Positions 17,927 through 27,216 of a DNA stretch of 64,000 bases are shown in pieces; position 1 is the stretch's first letter, and each line of letters opens with the position of its first letter. A program made the translations under genes and the position numbers. The stretch lies in the NCBI RefSeq assembly GCF_900106565.1, contig NZ_FNNJ01000010.1:62001-126000 (forward strand), written 5' to 3'. The notes beneath the pieces are model-generated. The model was not told the DNA's origin and ran no database searches. It was given only the letters and a program-made list of their open reading frames with translations. This DNA is from Lutibacter oricola (GTDB lineage: Bacteria > Bacteroidota > Bacteroidia > Flavobacteriales > Flavobacteriaceae).

Positions 17927-18349
17927 TTAAAATTTTTCTCTGTCAGAAAAATGAAAGTTACCTTCTTTAGTAGCGTTTTCATTACTATCTGAACCGTGTA
18001 CTGCATTTTCACCTTTAGATGTCGCAAAAGTTTTTCTAATAGTTCCTTCAGCAGCTTCAGCTGGATCTGTAGCGCCAATTAAGGCTCTAAAATCTGCAAC
18101 AGCATTTTCTTTTTGAAGAATAGCAACAACAATTGGCCCACGAGTCATAAATTCAACTAATTCACCAAAAAATGAACGTTCGCTGTGTTCACTATAGAAA
18201 TCACGAGCATCAGCTCTAGAAATTCTTGTCATTTTTAAAGCTACAATTTTAAAACCTGCAGCAGTAATTTTTTCAATAATTGGACCAACGTAGCCATTTT
18301 CAACTGCGTCAGGTTTAATCATTGTAAATGTTCTGTTTGTAGTAATCAT
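17927..18349 (-). CDS. ndk: Nucleoside diphosphate kinase
   Basis: Transfers the gamma phosphate between nucleoside tri- and diphosphates through a phospho-His. At 140 residues it has normal length. Motifs are [13 protein letters not shown] at the N-terminus and the active-site His in [12 protein letters not shown]. It is a single-gene unit with a good promoter upstream (TTG, 18-base spacer, TATATTTG) and a shared terminator downstream. Confidence 0.97.
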   Translation of the reverse strand: MITTNRTFTMIKPDAVENGYVGPIIEKITAAGFKIVALKMTRISRADARDFYSEHSERSFFGELVEFMTRGPIVVAILQKENAVADFRALIGATDPAEAAEGTIRKTFATSKGENAVHGSDSNENATKEGNFHFSDREKF

Positions 18350-18371
18350 TATTTTGTAATTTTTAGGTGGA

Positions 18372-18400
18372 CAAATATATATTTATTTTTTATATAACAA
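18372..18400 (-). promoter_or_regulatory. Promoter of ndk with -33 and -7 elements
   Basis: On the minus strand, TTG (18398-18400) is followed by an 18-base spacer and TATATTTG (18372-18379). Both elements fit the Bacteroidota consensus, and the -7 lies 22 bases before the ndk start. Confidence 0.6.
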
Positions 18401-18402
18401 TG

Positions 18403-19431
18403 TTACTCATTATATTTTTGAATATAGCTTTTATAAAGTATATTTTTTCTTCCTCTAATTTCCATAGTAACCTCATTAGTTTTTAGATTAAATTTAAGGA
18501 TTCCAAAACTTTTTTTAAATACTACATCTACTATTCTATAAGGGTTTAACTCTCCAGAGTAGCTTGTGTAAGAATGTGTTAAACCGCTAGAAGTAAAGTC
18601 GATTAAAGGATAATTTAGACCTTTTATTTTTTTGCTAGAAATTTCAGAAATATGCCTATCTCCAGATAAAATAATAGCATTTTTTGTGTTGGTTTTAACT
18701 AATAAATCTTCTAATTTTTTAACTTCATTAGGCATATTACCCCAAGTCTCAAAACCATGTAAATTAGATAAAAATTGAATACTACTCATTATAACAGTAT
18801 AACTAGCCTTAGAAGTAGTAAGCTCATTTTTTAACCATTTCCATTGAGACTCACCTAGCATATTGTTTGTTTGAACATTTGAAGGCGTGTATCTTTTTCT
18901 TTTTGAATTACTTCGAGTTAAAGGAGTTCTAAAATAACGAGTATCTAATATTATAACCTTTATAATTGTATTTTTAACCTTGTATTCTTTTGAATAATAT
19001 ACGCCTTGTTGACTTCTTCTTTTATCATTTTTGGGAACATCAAAAAAATCTAAAAATAGTTGCTGCGATTCATTTTTTTTAGAATATTCTACACCACCAT
19101 CATTTACGCCATAATCGTGGTCGTCCCACGTTCCAAGTATTTCAGTGTTTTTAGCAAATAACTTATAGTCTTTATTATTTTTTTGCTTTTGGTAGTTTTT
19201 ACTCAAATACTTCATGTCTTTTGTATCTGAATAAATAATATCACCACCCCAAAGCCATACATTTGGTTGGTTTTTAGAAACCTCTTTCCATAAGTTGTTA
19301 GGCAGGTGTTGGTTGTTGCAAGAGCCAAAAGAAAGAATAAAATCTGCCTGTTTAGAATTTTTTAATTGCCCATTACTATAAATGCTAAATAGCATAAAGA
19401 TGCTGAGAATTAGTTTAGAAGAATTTTTCAT
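18403..19431 (-). CDS. PhoD-like alkaline phosphatase family protein
   Basis: Secreted metallophosphoesterase of 342 residues with a signal peptide ending near YSNGQ. PhoD-family landmarks are SFGSCNNQ (metal/phosphate-binding Cys region), GDIIYSD, TWDDHDYGVNDGG, ILDTRYFRTP and ILSGDRHISE. It should hydrolyse phosphate mono- or diesters at the cell surface or periplasm. No second gene appears to belong to the unit. Confidence 0.88.
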   Translation of the reverse strand: MKNSSKLILSIFMLFSIYSNGQLKNSKQADFILSFGSCNNQHLPNNLWKEVSKNQPNVWLWGGDIIYSDTKDMKYLSKNYQKQKNNKDYKLFAKNTEILGTWDDHDYGVNDGGVEYSKKNESQQLFLDFFDVPKNDKRRSQQGVYYSKEYKVKNTIIKVIILDTRYFRTPLTRSNSKRKRYTPSNVQTNNMLGESQWKWLKNELTTSKASYTVIMSSIQFLSNLHGFETWGNMPNEVKKLEDLLVKTNTKNAIILSGDRHISEISSKKIKGLNYPLIDFTSSGLTHSYTSYSGELNPYRIVDVVFKKSFGILKFNLKTNEVTMEIRGRKNILYKSYIQKYNE

Positions 19432-19499
19432 TATATATTTATTATGTTTCCTTTAACAAATATACAAGTGTATCACTAAACATGTATGTTATTAAATTG

Positions 19500-19507
19500 T
19501 ATATTTG
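19500..19507 (+). promoter_or_regulatory. -7 promoter element of nrnA
   Basis: TATATTTG, a full match to TAnnTTTG, ends 6 bases before the preferred ATG at 19514. Transcription would then begin at or next to the start codon, giving a leaderless or nearly leaderless mRNA. Confidence 0.5.
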
Positions 19508-19513
19508 CAGCAT

Positions 19514-20545
19514 ATGAATAAAAGTGATATTAATGAAGTAAAAGAGCTACTATCAACTAAACAAAACATAGTTGTAGTACCGCATAGAAACCCCGATGGA
19601 GATGCAATGGGTTCTTGTTTAGCAATGTACCATTACTTACAAGGTAAAGGTCATAATGTAACAGTTGTAGCTCCTAATGATTATCCAGATTTTTTAAAAT
19701 GGTTGCCAGGATCTAAAAATGCCTTTAAGTTTGACATGCAAAATAGGCAATCTAAAGAAGCTTTAGATGAAGCGTCTATAACCTTTTTATTAGATTTTAA
19801 TGCGTTGCATAGAGTAGGAGATGATATGGCAAATACCCTAGAGAAATTTATGGGTACTTTTATTATGATAGATCATCATCAACAACCAGACAATATTGCA
19901 AAGTATTTATATTCAGATACTTCAATATGTTCAACTTGTCAAATGGTGTATCAATTTTTTGAAATGCTAAATGATTTAGAAGCTATAACACCAGAAATAG
20001 CAACTTGTTTATATGCAGGTATTATGACAGATACTGGTTCGTTTAGATTTGCTTCAACTACAAGTAAAACACATAGAATTGTTGCAGACTTAATGGATAA
20101 AGGAGCCAAAAATGCTCAAATTCATAATAACGTATATGATACAAATTCATACAGTAGGTTACAATTGTTAGGTAGATCATTAAGTAATATGGTTGTAATT
20201 GACGAATTGAAAACAGCTTATATTAAATTAACTCAAGAAGATTTAGATGAGTTTAATTACCAAAAAGGAGATACAGAAGGTGTGGTAAATTATGCTTTAT
20301 CTTTGAAAGGTGTTGTTTTTGCTGTAATTTTTATTGAAGATACGGATCAAAAAATAATTAAAATGTCTTTTAGATCTAAAGGTAAATTTTCAGTAAATAA
20401 ATTTGCCCGAGCTCATTTTAATGGAGGCGGACACGATAATGCTGCAGGTGGAAGGTCTACAGTTTCAATAGATGCTACAATTTCTAACTTTTTAAGTATA
20501 TTGCCAGACTATAAAAATGATTTGAAAAATTCGTATGAGAAATAG
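19514..20545 (+). CDS. nrnA: DHH-family oligoribonuclease/pAp phosphatase (NrnA)
   Basis: Degrades nano-RNAs and 3'-phosphoadenosine-5'-phosphate. The DHH domain has NPDGDAMGS, FLLDFN and IDHHQQPD; the DHHA1 domain ends in FNGGGHDNAAGG. The frame is open from a TTG at 19505, but I take the ATG at 19514 (MNKSDINEVKELL) because the TTG lies inside the -7 promoter element. It overlaps gldI by 11 bases and starts a four-gene operon with GldI and two prolyl isomerases. Confidence 0.9.
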   Translation: MNKSDINEVKELLSTKQNIVVVPHRNPDGDAMGSCLAMYHYLQGKGHNVTVVAPNDYPDFLKWLPGSKNAFKFDMQNRQSKEALDEASITFLLDFNALHRVGDDMANTLEKFMGTFIMIDHHQQPDNIAKYLYSDTSICSTCQMVYQFFEMLNDLEAITPEIATCLYAGIMTDTGSFRFASTTSKTHRIVADLMDKGAKNAQIHNNVYDTNSYSRLQLLGRSLSNMVVIDELKTAYIKLTQEDLDEFNYQKGDTEGVVNYALSLKGVVFAVIFIEDTDQKIIKMSFRSKGKFSVNKFARAHFNGGGHDNAAGGRSTVSIDATISNFLSILPDYKNDLKNSYEK

Positions 20546-21083
20546 TTTCTTACTTTTTTTATTAACTACACTTATAATTTCTTGTATGAATCCGGTACCC
20601 AGAAAACCGGTAACAAGAAAAACTACGTCTTATTTAAAAGAGTCTGTAAACTTTAATAAAACACTTATTGCTAACGAAGAAGAAGAATTAAAAAGTTTTA
20701 TAAAGCAAGATTCATTAACTGCTTACCAACGTTCGGCAAGTGGGTTTTGGTATGCGTATGAATTAGAAAACAAAGCTAATAACTACTTGCCTAAGTTTGG
20801 AGATGAATTAGAATATGTTTACGAAGTATATGCTATGGATAATTCTATTATTTATAGTGCAGAAGAAATAGGTAAACAAGGTTATAAAGTAGATCAACAA
20901 GAAATTGTTGAAGGTTTAAGAAACGGATTAAAATTAATGAAGGAAAATGAAATTGTAACATTTTTATTTCCTTCACATAAAATGTATGGTTATTTAGGCG
21001 ATCGAAATAAGATTGGAATAAATGAGCCGTTAAAAGTAAAAGTTCAATTAATTAAAACAATAAAAAAAAATGAAAGTAATTAA
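20535..21083 (+). CDS. gldI: Gliding motility lipoprotein GldI (FKBP-like)
   Basis: Outer-membrane or periplasmic lipoprotein required for gliding in Flavobacterium, related to FKBP prolyl isomerases. The signal peptide ends at the lipobox IISC (Cys17). The FKBP-type domain follows from about residue 80, with IVEGLRNGLKLMKENEIVTF and HKMYGYLGDRNKIG. The linker SASGFWYAYE is the family's SGLWY-type motif. It overlaps nrnA by 11 and the next FKBP gene by 14 bases. Confidence 0.87.
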   Translation: MRNSFLLFLLTTLIISCMNPVPRKPVTRKTTSYLKESVNFNKTLIANEEEELKSFIKQDSLTAYQRSASGFWYAYELENKANNYLPKFGDELEYVYEVYAMDNSIIYSAEEIGKQGYKVDQQEIVEGLRNGLKLMKENEIVTFLFPSHKMYGYLGDRNKIGINEPLKVKVQLIKTIKKNESN

Positions 21084-21816
21084 GTTTTTATTAGTAAGTA
21101 CTGTTGTATTATCAATGGCTTCTTGTAATAATGGTAGAGTAACAAAAAAATCTTTAGAAACTGAAGTAGATTCTGCAAGTTATGCTTTAGGTTTAGATAT
21201 GGGAATTAAAGTAAAAGCTAACTTTGGTGAAATTGATGATGATTTATTTGTTCAAGGTTTTGAAAATGGATTAGATTCTTTAAACATGTTATTAGAAGGT
21301 AAAGATGTACCAGCTATTTTAAATAAATATTTTCAGAAAAAACAAAAAGAAAAGCAAGAAAAAGAAAGAGCGGATGCATTAAAAAAAGCAGAAGTTGAAT
21401 TTGCTGACGTAAAAGTTGAAGGAATTAACTTTTTAGATGATAACAAAGCAAAACCAGGAGTAAAAGTTACTGAAAGTGGTTTACAATATATTGTTTTAAA
21501 AGAAGGAAAAGGAGAAAAGCCATTAGCAACTTCAAAAGTAAAAGTACATTACCACGGTACGTTAATTGATGGTACTGTTTTCGATAGTTCTGTAGATAAA
21601 GGTACGCCAGCTTCTTTTTTTGTAAATAGAGTTATTAAAGGGTGGACAGAAGGTTTACAGTTAATGAGCCCTGGTGCAAAATACAAATTCTTTATTCCTC
21701 AAGAATTAGCATATGGAGCAACTCCACGTCCTGGAAAAATTAAACCTTTTATGCCATTAATTTTTGAAGTAGAATTAATTGAGGTTTTTAATGCAAAAGC
21801 ACCAAGTAAAAACTAA
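21070..21816 (+). CDS. FKBP-type peptidyl-prolyl isomerase lipoprotein
   Basis: Periplasmic folding catalyst of 248 residues. The lipobox is MASC (Cys19). An N-terminal FkpA-type dimerisation region contains SYALGLDMG and a lysine/glutamate-rich helix (KKQKEKQEKERADALKKAE). The FKBP domain covers about residues 135-240: VKVHYHGTLIDGTVFDSS, VIKGWTEGLQLMSPG and IPQELAYG. It is in an operon with gldI and the cyclophilin fusion, consistent with a role in folding secreted or surface proteins. Confidence 0.93.
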   Translation: MKVIKFLLVSTVVLSMASCNNGRVTKKSLETEVDSASYALGLDMGIKVKANFGEIDDDLFVQGFENGLDSLNMLLEGKDVPAILNKYFQKKQKEKQEKERADALKKAEVEFADVKVEGINFLDDNKAKPGVKVTESGLQYIVLKEGKGEKPLATSKVKVHYHGTLIDGTVFDSSVDKGTPASFFVNRVIKGWTEGLQLMSPGAKYKFFIPQELAYGATPRPGKIKPFMPLIFEVELIEVFNAKAPSKN

Positions 21817-21819
21817 GAA

Positions 21820-22935
21820 ATGAAAATTATTAAATTTTTACCAATTGTAATTGCTTTGGCAATTATATCTTGCAAGCCTACCAAATATGCAGATTTAGAT
21901 GATGGTATGTATGCAAATATGGAAACAAACAAAGGAGCAATTTTATTAAAGCTAGAATTTGATAAAACTCCTGTAACAGTTGCTAATTTTGTTTCTCTAG
22001 CCGATGGAACAAATGAATTAGTAAATGAAGATTTAAAAGGGAAACCTTATTACGATGGGTTAATTTTTCATAGAGTTTTAAAAGATTTTATGATTCAAGG
22101 TGGAGATCCAGATGGAAAAGGAACTGGAGGACCAGGTTATAAATTTAAAGATGAGTTTCCAAAAGATACAGTTGGAAAATTATTGTTGAAACACGACAAA
22201 GCCGGTATATTATCAATGGCAAATTCTGGACCAACAACAAACGGAAGTCAATTTTTTATTACACATAAAGAAACTCCTTGGTTAGATGGTAAACATACTG
22301 TGTTTGGTAATGTAATTAAAGGGCAAGCTGTTGTTGATTCTATAGCTCAAAATGATACAATTAAACATATCGAAATTATTAAAATAGGTAAGCTAGCTAA
22401 AAAGTTTAAAGCTGCAGAAGAGTTTTCTAACCATTTTAAAGTAGCTAAAAAAGAAGCTTTAGAAAAAGAAGAAAAATTAAAGTCTGTTTTAGCTGAAACT
22501 AAAGCAATGTTCGATGCAAATGCTTCAAAAGCTATTGAACTTCCTTCAGGTTTAAAATATGTTATTACTAAAACTTTAAATGGTTCATCTCCAAAAATGG
22601 GTGAAGATGTTAAAGTTAATTATGCAGGTTATTTTACTGATGGAAGATTATTTGATACAAGTTATAGCGATATAGCAAAAAAGTATGAAGTATACGATAG
22701 TAATAGAGATAAGCAAGGTGGTTATGCACCGTTTAATACTCCTTACGGTCCAGATGCACGTTTAATTCCTGGTTTTAAAGAAGGTTTACAAAAAATGAAA
22801 TTTGGTGATGTTGCTTTATTATACATTCCTTCTCATTTAGGATACGGAGCTCACGGTGCTGGTGGAGTTATACCTCCAGATACTGATTTAGTTTTTGTAT
22901 TAGAAATAGTTGAGAAATCAGCTAAAAAACAATAA
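21820..22935 (+). CDS. Cyclophilin-FKBP fusion prolyl isomerase lipoprotein
   Basis: A 371-residue lipoprotein (lipobox IISC, Cys18) combining two unrelated prolyl isomerase folds. The cyclophilin domain is at about residues 33-195, with [33 protein letters not shown] and DGKHTVFG. The FKBP domain is at about 245-371, with [33 protein letters not shown] and [16 protein letters not shown] charged helix rich in K/E links the two. It lies 3 bases after the FKBP gene. Confidence 0.93.
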   Translation: MKIIKFLPIVIALAIISCKPTKYADLDDGMYANMETNKGAILLKLEFDKTPVTVANFVSLADGTNELVNEDLKGKPYYDGLIFHRVLKDFMIQGGDPDGKGTGGPGYKFKDEFPKDTVGKLLLKHDKAGILSMANSGPTTNGSQFFITHKETPWLDGKHTVFGNVIKGQAVVDSIAQNDTIKHIEIIKIGKLAKKFKAAEEFSNHFKVAKKEALEKEEKLKSVLAETKAMFDANASKAIELPSGLKYVITKTLNGSSPKMGEDVKVNYAGYFTDGRLFDTSYSDIAKKYEVYDSNRDKQGGYAPFNTPYGPDARLIPGFKEGLQKMKFGDVALLYIPSHLGYGAHGAGGVIPPDTDLVFVLEIVEKSAKKQ

Positions 22936-22949
22936 ATTAATTTAATTCA

Positions 22950-23522
22950 ATGTTCGAAACTTTAATAGATAAAGATGTTGAATTATTAATATACCTAAAT
23001 AATTTAGGCACTTCACAATGGGATGGCTTTTGGCTTTTTATTACAAATAAGCTAAGTGCCATTCCATTATATATTTTATTACTTTACTTTTTCTACAAAC
23101 AGTTTGGTTTAAAAAAAACAGTAGTAATGCTAATTTTTGTAGCATTGTTAATTGCAGTTTCTGATCAAACAAGTAATATGTTTAAATATGGCTTTAAGCG
23201 TTTAAGACCTTGCCATAACGATGCTATAGTGAATTTAATTCGTCTAGTTAAGCCATCTTGTGGTGGTAAATTTTCTTATTTTTCGGCACATGCAGCAAAT
23301 TCAATTGCAATAGCCGTGTTTTTTAGTTTGTGGTTAAAGCAGTACTACAAATACTTAATGCCAATACTGTTATTTTGGGCTTTTGCGGTTGCTTATAGTA
23401 GAGTTTATATTGGTGTTCATTTTCCTTTAGATATTCTAACAGGAGCTTTATTTGGTGTTTTTTACGCTTTAATATTTTATTATTTGTTAAAATTGTTTTA
23501 TACTCGTTTTTTTAAAGTATAA
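22950..23522 (+). CDS. PAP2-family membrane phosphatase (first)
   Basis: A 190-residue integral membrane phosphatase with several membrane segments. The three PAP2 motifs are present: KYGFKRLRP (KX6RP), a modified second motif FSAHAANS (SAH in place of PSGH), and SRVYIGVHFPLD (SRX5HX3D). Such enzymes dephosphorylate lipid phosphates such as undecaprenyl diphosphate or phosphatidate. It is followed 16 bases later by a second PAP2 protein. Confidence 0.9.
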   Translation: MFETLIDKDVELLIYLNNLGTSQWDGFWLFITNKLSAIPLYILLLYFFYKQFGLKKTVVMLIFVALLIAVSDQTSNMFKYGFKRLRPCHNDAIVNLIRLVKPSCGGKFSYFSAHAANSIAIAVFFSLWLKQYYKYLMPILLFWAFAVAYSRVYIGVHFPLDILTGALFGVFYALIFYYLLKLFYTRFFKV

Positions 23523-23538
23523 AACTCTTTAATACAAT

Positions 23539-24264
23539 ATGCACATAAAAAAAGTTGTACTAACAACCATTCTACTCGTTTTTATAATAACATTATCAAT
23601 TGGTCAACAAACAGACTCTATTTCAAAAAAAAGTTTTTGGAAAAAAAGTATTGTTCCTGCTTCTTTGCTAGGAGTAGGAGTATTGCTAAACAATAGTAAG
23701 TTTGAAAAAAAACTACATAAGGATGTAATGAGTTTTGTTGGAAATGATTTTAAAACAAGTGTAGATGATTATATTTTATTTGCGCCAATTGTTCAAATGT
23801 ACACTGCAGATTTATTAGGTGTAAAGAGTAAAAATCATTGGTTCGACCAATCTAAATATTTGTTTATTTCTAATGTAATTTCTTCAGGAATTACAAATAG
23901 GTTAAAAGTTGCAACGGCCAAAATAAGACCAGATGGAACTCCAAAAGCATTTCCATCAGGACATACAACAATTGCTTTTACAAATGCGGCTGTATTACAT
24001 CAAGAATTTAAAGATAGTTCGCCAATATTAGCATATAGCGGATACGCCTTTGCAACAGCAACAGGTGGACTTAGAATGGCTAATAACAAGCATTGGGTTT
24101 CCGATGTTTTGGCTGCTGCTGGAATTAGTATTTTAGTTACAGAATTGGTGTATTTAATTAAACCACTTAAAAACTTTAATCCGTTTAAAAAAACAAAACA
24201 TTTATCATTCTACCCAAATTATAATAAAGGTAGTTATGGGTTTTATGCTTCGTACAATTTTTAA
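23539..24264 (+). CDS. PAP2-family phosphatase (second)
   Basis: A 241-residue exported or periplasm-facing PAP2 protein with an N-terminal signal-like segment (VVLTTILLVFIITLSIG). The motifs are KVATAKIRP, AFPSGHTTIAF and RMANNKHWVSDV. It is less hydrophobic than the neighbour at 22950. The extra ~45 C-terminal residues are beta-like and end in an aromatic residue (FYASYNF), as in outer-membrane proteins. The substrate is unknown, possibly lipid A or undecaprenyl phosphate. Confidence 0.88.
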   Translation: MHIKKVVLTTILLVFIITLSIGQQTDSISKKSFWKKSIVPASLLGVGVLLNNSKFEKKLHKDVMSFVGNDFKTSVDDYILFAPIVQMYTADLLGVKSKNHWFDQSKYLFISNVISSGITNRLKVATAKIRPDGTPKAFPSGHTTIAFTNAAVLHQEFKDSSPILAYSGYAFATATGGLRMANNKHWVSDVLAAAGISILVTELVYLIKPLKNFNPFKKTKHLSFYPNYNKGSYGFYASYNF

Positions 24265-24930
24265 CTATTTGCTGTAGATTTTTGAGTTTAGCGGATTTAG
24301 AAAAATAAGTAAGAAAATTACTCCAAAAGCCAATTCATACAATTCCCATTTTCTGTTAGAGCCCATAAAAACTAATAAACCTGTACTTAATAAAAAAGCA
24401 ATGGTATGGTGCCATTTAACAATAGGCACAGCAAAAGAATCTGCTAAGTTTTTAATAGCGTCATATTTTCTGTATAAAAAAGGAGTTATAATTAGGTAAA
24501 TAACTAAAATTAAAGTTAACAGTTGACTGAAAATAAGCTTGTTGATTTTTTTGCCATCAACAACCATATTGTGTAAATTAGTTTCTCCTTGTGCATTGTT
24601 TTCAATAAAATATTCTGAAGATTCTACTTCAAAAATACGTTGACCCCAAGAAATTTCTTCACCTGCACCAAATAAAAATATTATTCCCATACCTAGTATT
24701 CCAATTTTCCATAGAATTTTTTTTGAGCTTTGAAGCTTAAAAAACCTAATAAAAAGCAGCATACTTGATAAAAATAATAAAACAGCAGTACCATATTCGG
24801 CAAAACCATCTTCTTTTGTGTAAACTTCATCAAAAAATTGAAGGTTGGTATTGGCAAAGTAAATTCCAAATCCAAATACTAAAATTAAAAATATATAGGC
24901 AATTTTATCTGTTCTTGTAAGTGTTTTCAT
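24265..24930 (-). CDS. Six-TM membrane protein with GEEISWGQR motif
   Basis: A 221-residue integral membrane protein with about six hydrophobic segments. The conserved-looking hydrophilic loop contains AGEEISWGQRIFEVESSEYF and then NAQGETNLHN, a signature I have seen in many uncharacterised bacterial membrane proteins. The acidic and His residues could bind metal or a polar substrate. It has its own -7 element and lies 25 bases downstream of the PMT-type glycosyltransferase gene, so it may belong to the envelope glycan cluster. Confidence 0.7.
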   Translation of the reverse strand: MKTLTRTDKIAYIFLILVFGFGIYFANTNLQFFDEVYTKEDGFAEYGTAVLLFLSSMLLFIRFFKLQSSKKILWKIGILGMGIIFLFGAGEEISWGQRIFEVESSEYFIENNAQGETNLHNMVVDGKKINKLIFSQLLTLILVIYLIITPFLYRKYDAIKNLADSFAVPIVKWHHTIAFLLSTGLLVFMGSNRKWELYELAFGVIFLLIFLNPLNSKIYSK

Positions 24931-24947
24931 AAATGTAAATTAAAGTG

Positions 24948-24955
24948 CAAAAGTA
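24948..24955 (-). promoter_or_regulatory. -7 promoter element of the six-TM gene
   Basis: TACTTTTG on the minus strand, 17 bases before the start at 24930 and just past the stop of the glycosyltransferase gene. Confidence 0.45.
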
Positions 24956-26575
24956 CTATTTTTTAGAAACTATATATAAGTTTCGTACCAATCTGGTACG
25001 TTTTCTTTTACTAACGTTTAAATTGTAAGTTTCTTTTAAATTAATTGAATAAGTTGAATTTAATTTAGTCTTAATATTTTCAAAATCTTCATCTAAAATT
25101 AAAAGACCAAATTTTTCTTCTGAAGGAATTAAAAGTTCCTCATTTTTATAAATATTTTTAATAATTCCGTTGTAGTTCCAAATAAATTCAGGAGCCATTT
25201 CTCCGATAGAATACGCTGTAATATTGTTTTTTTCTTCAATAGTATGAAGAGATGTAATATTGTTGTACGCCTTGTTTTTGTTGAAGTGCTTTGATATTGG
25301 TAAGCCAAATAAGAATACCGAAACCATAAATGCAATGGTTAAATAAAAAGTATTCAGCATATTTTTTCGAAGTAAGTTTTTTAGAAGTAGTACTCCAATT
25401 AGAACTCCGGCTATTGAAGTAGCTAAATAGTTAAATAAATAATTTTGAAGGTCTTCTTTTAAAATGAAATAAAGCGCAATAGGTATTGCAAGTGCACACA
25501 CTGAAATAATTCCAAAATTAAAATATACAGGTATTGTTTCTGCTTTCTTTTTTAATTGACTAAAGTTTTTTATTAAGTATTGAATATAAAAACCAGTGTT
25601 TAATGCTAAAGGAATAAGTACAGGCATTAAATATCTTGCCTTTTTCTCAGGAATAGCAGATAGTAAAACTACAGCTAAAATGGTCCACCAAAAAGTGAAT
25701 TTATATGCCTTAGTGTTTTTAACACGTTTTACTAAATATGGATATAGTAAACCTATAAACGCAGGTATTGTCCATAAGCCAGATTGTGTAAAAAAGCTCC
25801 AGTAGTAATAAAATGGACGTACATTATAGCTGCTCCAATTACCAGTTTCTTTAGTTGCAATTTTTAAAAATGCTTCAGGATCTGCGTATCTAACATATGC
25901 AAACCACCAAGCACCAACAATTAAAAATAGAATTATTGAAGCTAAAAAAGGAACTATTTTAGTTTTTTTAAACTTAAAAACTATTCCGTAGGAAATAATA
26001 AAAGGTAAAAAAAGCGCAAATAAAGATACTGGTCCTTTACTTAAAATGGAACAACCAATTAAAATACCTGCAAATAAGGTGTTTTTCCATTTGTTGTTTT
26101 CTTTTTCAAAAATTAAGAATAAAAAGTATAAACCACTTAGCATAAATGCGTGTGCGTATATATCCCAAGGCGCTTCATTAATAATAGCAAAAACGTAAAA
26201 CGAAGTAGTAAGAATTAGTCCATTGTTTAAAGCTTGAACTTTAGATAATTTCAATTTTAAAGATAAAAAATATGCAGCTATACCTAAAACAAAAACCATT
26301 AAAGCGGCAGGTAAACGTAATGCAAATAAACTTTTAACTCCAAAAATTAATGCAGAAATTGCAGTAAACCAAGTTGGTAGTGGCGGTTTTTGGTAACGAG
26401 GTTCACCATTCATAGTTGTTAAAATCCAGTTTCCATTGTCAATCATTTCTCGAGCAGTAATAAAATTTCGAGCTTCCATAATAGTAATATTAGGAACGTT
26501 TAAATGAATAAGTAACATTAAAACAATAACGCTAAATAATGTTGCTAAAGGGTATTTTTGAATAGTGTTAACCAT
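24956..26575 (-). CDS. ArnT/PMT-type glycosyltransferase (GT39/GT83)
   Basis: Polytopic membrane glycosyltransferase of 539 residues. The first periplasmic loop has the acidic catalytic pattern of this superfamily (EARNFITAREMIDNG, then GEPRYQKPPLPTWF). About ten to twelve membrane segments follow, then a soluble C-terminal domain of about 100 residues. Such enzymes move a sugar from a polyprenyl phosphate to lipid A or protein. The GT2 gene upstream (27216) probably makes the donor. The acceptor is not known. Confidence 0.88.
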   Translation of the reverse strand: MVNTIQKYPLATLFSVIVLMLLIHLNVPNITIMEARNFITAREMIDNGNWILTTMNGEPRYQKPPLPTWFTAISALIFGVKSLFALRLPAALMVFVLGIAAYFLSLKLKLSKVQALNNGLILTTSFYVFAIINEAPWDIYAHAFMLSGLYFLFLIFEKENNKWKNTLFAGILIGCSILSKGPVSLFALFLPFIISYGIVFKFKKTKIVPFLASIILFLIVGAWWFAYVRYADPEAFLKIATKETGNWSSYNVRPFYYYWSFFTQSGLWTIPAFIGLLYPYLVKRVKNTKAYKFTFWWTILAVVLLSAIPEKKARYLMPVLIPLALNTGFYIQYLIKNFSQLKKKAETIPVYFNFGIISVCALAIPIALYFILKEDLQNYLFNYLATSIAGVLIGVLLLKNLLRKNMLNTFYLTIAFMVSVFLFGLPISKHFNKNKAYNNITSLHTIEEKNNITAYSIGEMAPEFIWNYNGIIKNIYKNEELLIPSEEKFGLLILDEDFENIKTKLNSTYSINLKETYNLNVSKRKRTRLVRNLYIVSKK

Positions 26576-26595
26576 TTTTTTAAGCTTAAAATGTA

Positions 26596-27216
26596 TTAAT
26601 CTTGTTTTTTTAGAATAATAATGTTTCTAACGTAAATAACAGAACCCATTAAATGACCAACTAGTAAAACAGGATCTTTTCGCAAAACGGCATAAATCAA
26701 TATCATAATTGAGCCAATTAAACTAAGTAGCCAAAATCCAAAAGGCAAAGAAGATTCTTTATTTTTTTCAGAATAAATCCATTGGTATATAAAACGTAGT
26801 GTAAAAATTACCTGTGCAATGCTTCCCCAAACTAATAACCAAGTTGGTATGGCGTTATTTTGAAAAAGTTTAACCATATCGTACGTATTATTATTGTACG
26901 AGTAAATAACTAGTAAAACAGGGAAAATTAATAAGAAAAAGCGTAATAGTTTAGGAGCTTTTTTCCATTCCCCTTGTAATTGTAAATTTCTAATGTATAT
27001 AAAATAGGTAAGTGCTTGACCAAGCATAATGGCAAAATCGTCACGTAAATAGCCATATACAAATAACATAAAAGAAGCAATTAAACTGAGTTTCCAGAAT
27101 AATGAAGGAGTTAAAACTTTTTTACTTTTTTCAGATAAAATCCATTGTAAAATTAACCTTCCAGAGAAAAGTATTTGAGCTAAAAAACCAACACTATAAA
27201 TTACCCAGTTACTCAT
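26596..27216 (-). CDS. Duplicated LAB_N (lipid A biosynthesis N-terminal) domain protein
   Basis: A 206-residue membrane protein consisting of two similar halves. Each carries the LAB_N pattern: ILFSGRLILQWILSEKSKK ... FWKLSLIASFMLFVYGYLRDD in the first, and VIFTLRFIYQWIYSEKNKE ... FWLLSLIGSIMILIYAVLRKD in the second, each ending in IYIRN/IYVRN. LAB_N proteins accompany glycosyltransferases of envelope polymers, and the mechanism is not established. It overlaps the GT2 gene by one base. Confidence 0.85.
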   Translation of the reverse strand: MSNWVIYSVGFLAQILFSGRLILQWILSEKSKKVLTPSLFWKLSLIASFMLFVYGYLRDDFAIMLGQALTYFIYIRNLQLQGEWKKAPKLLRFFLLIFPVLLVIYSYNNNTYDMVKLFQNNAIPTWLLVWGSIAQVIFTLRFIYQWIYSEKNKESSLPFGFWLLSLIGSIMILIYAVLRKDPVLLVGHLMGSVIYVRNIIILKKQD

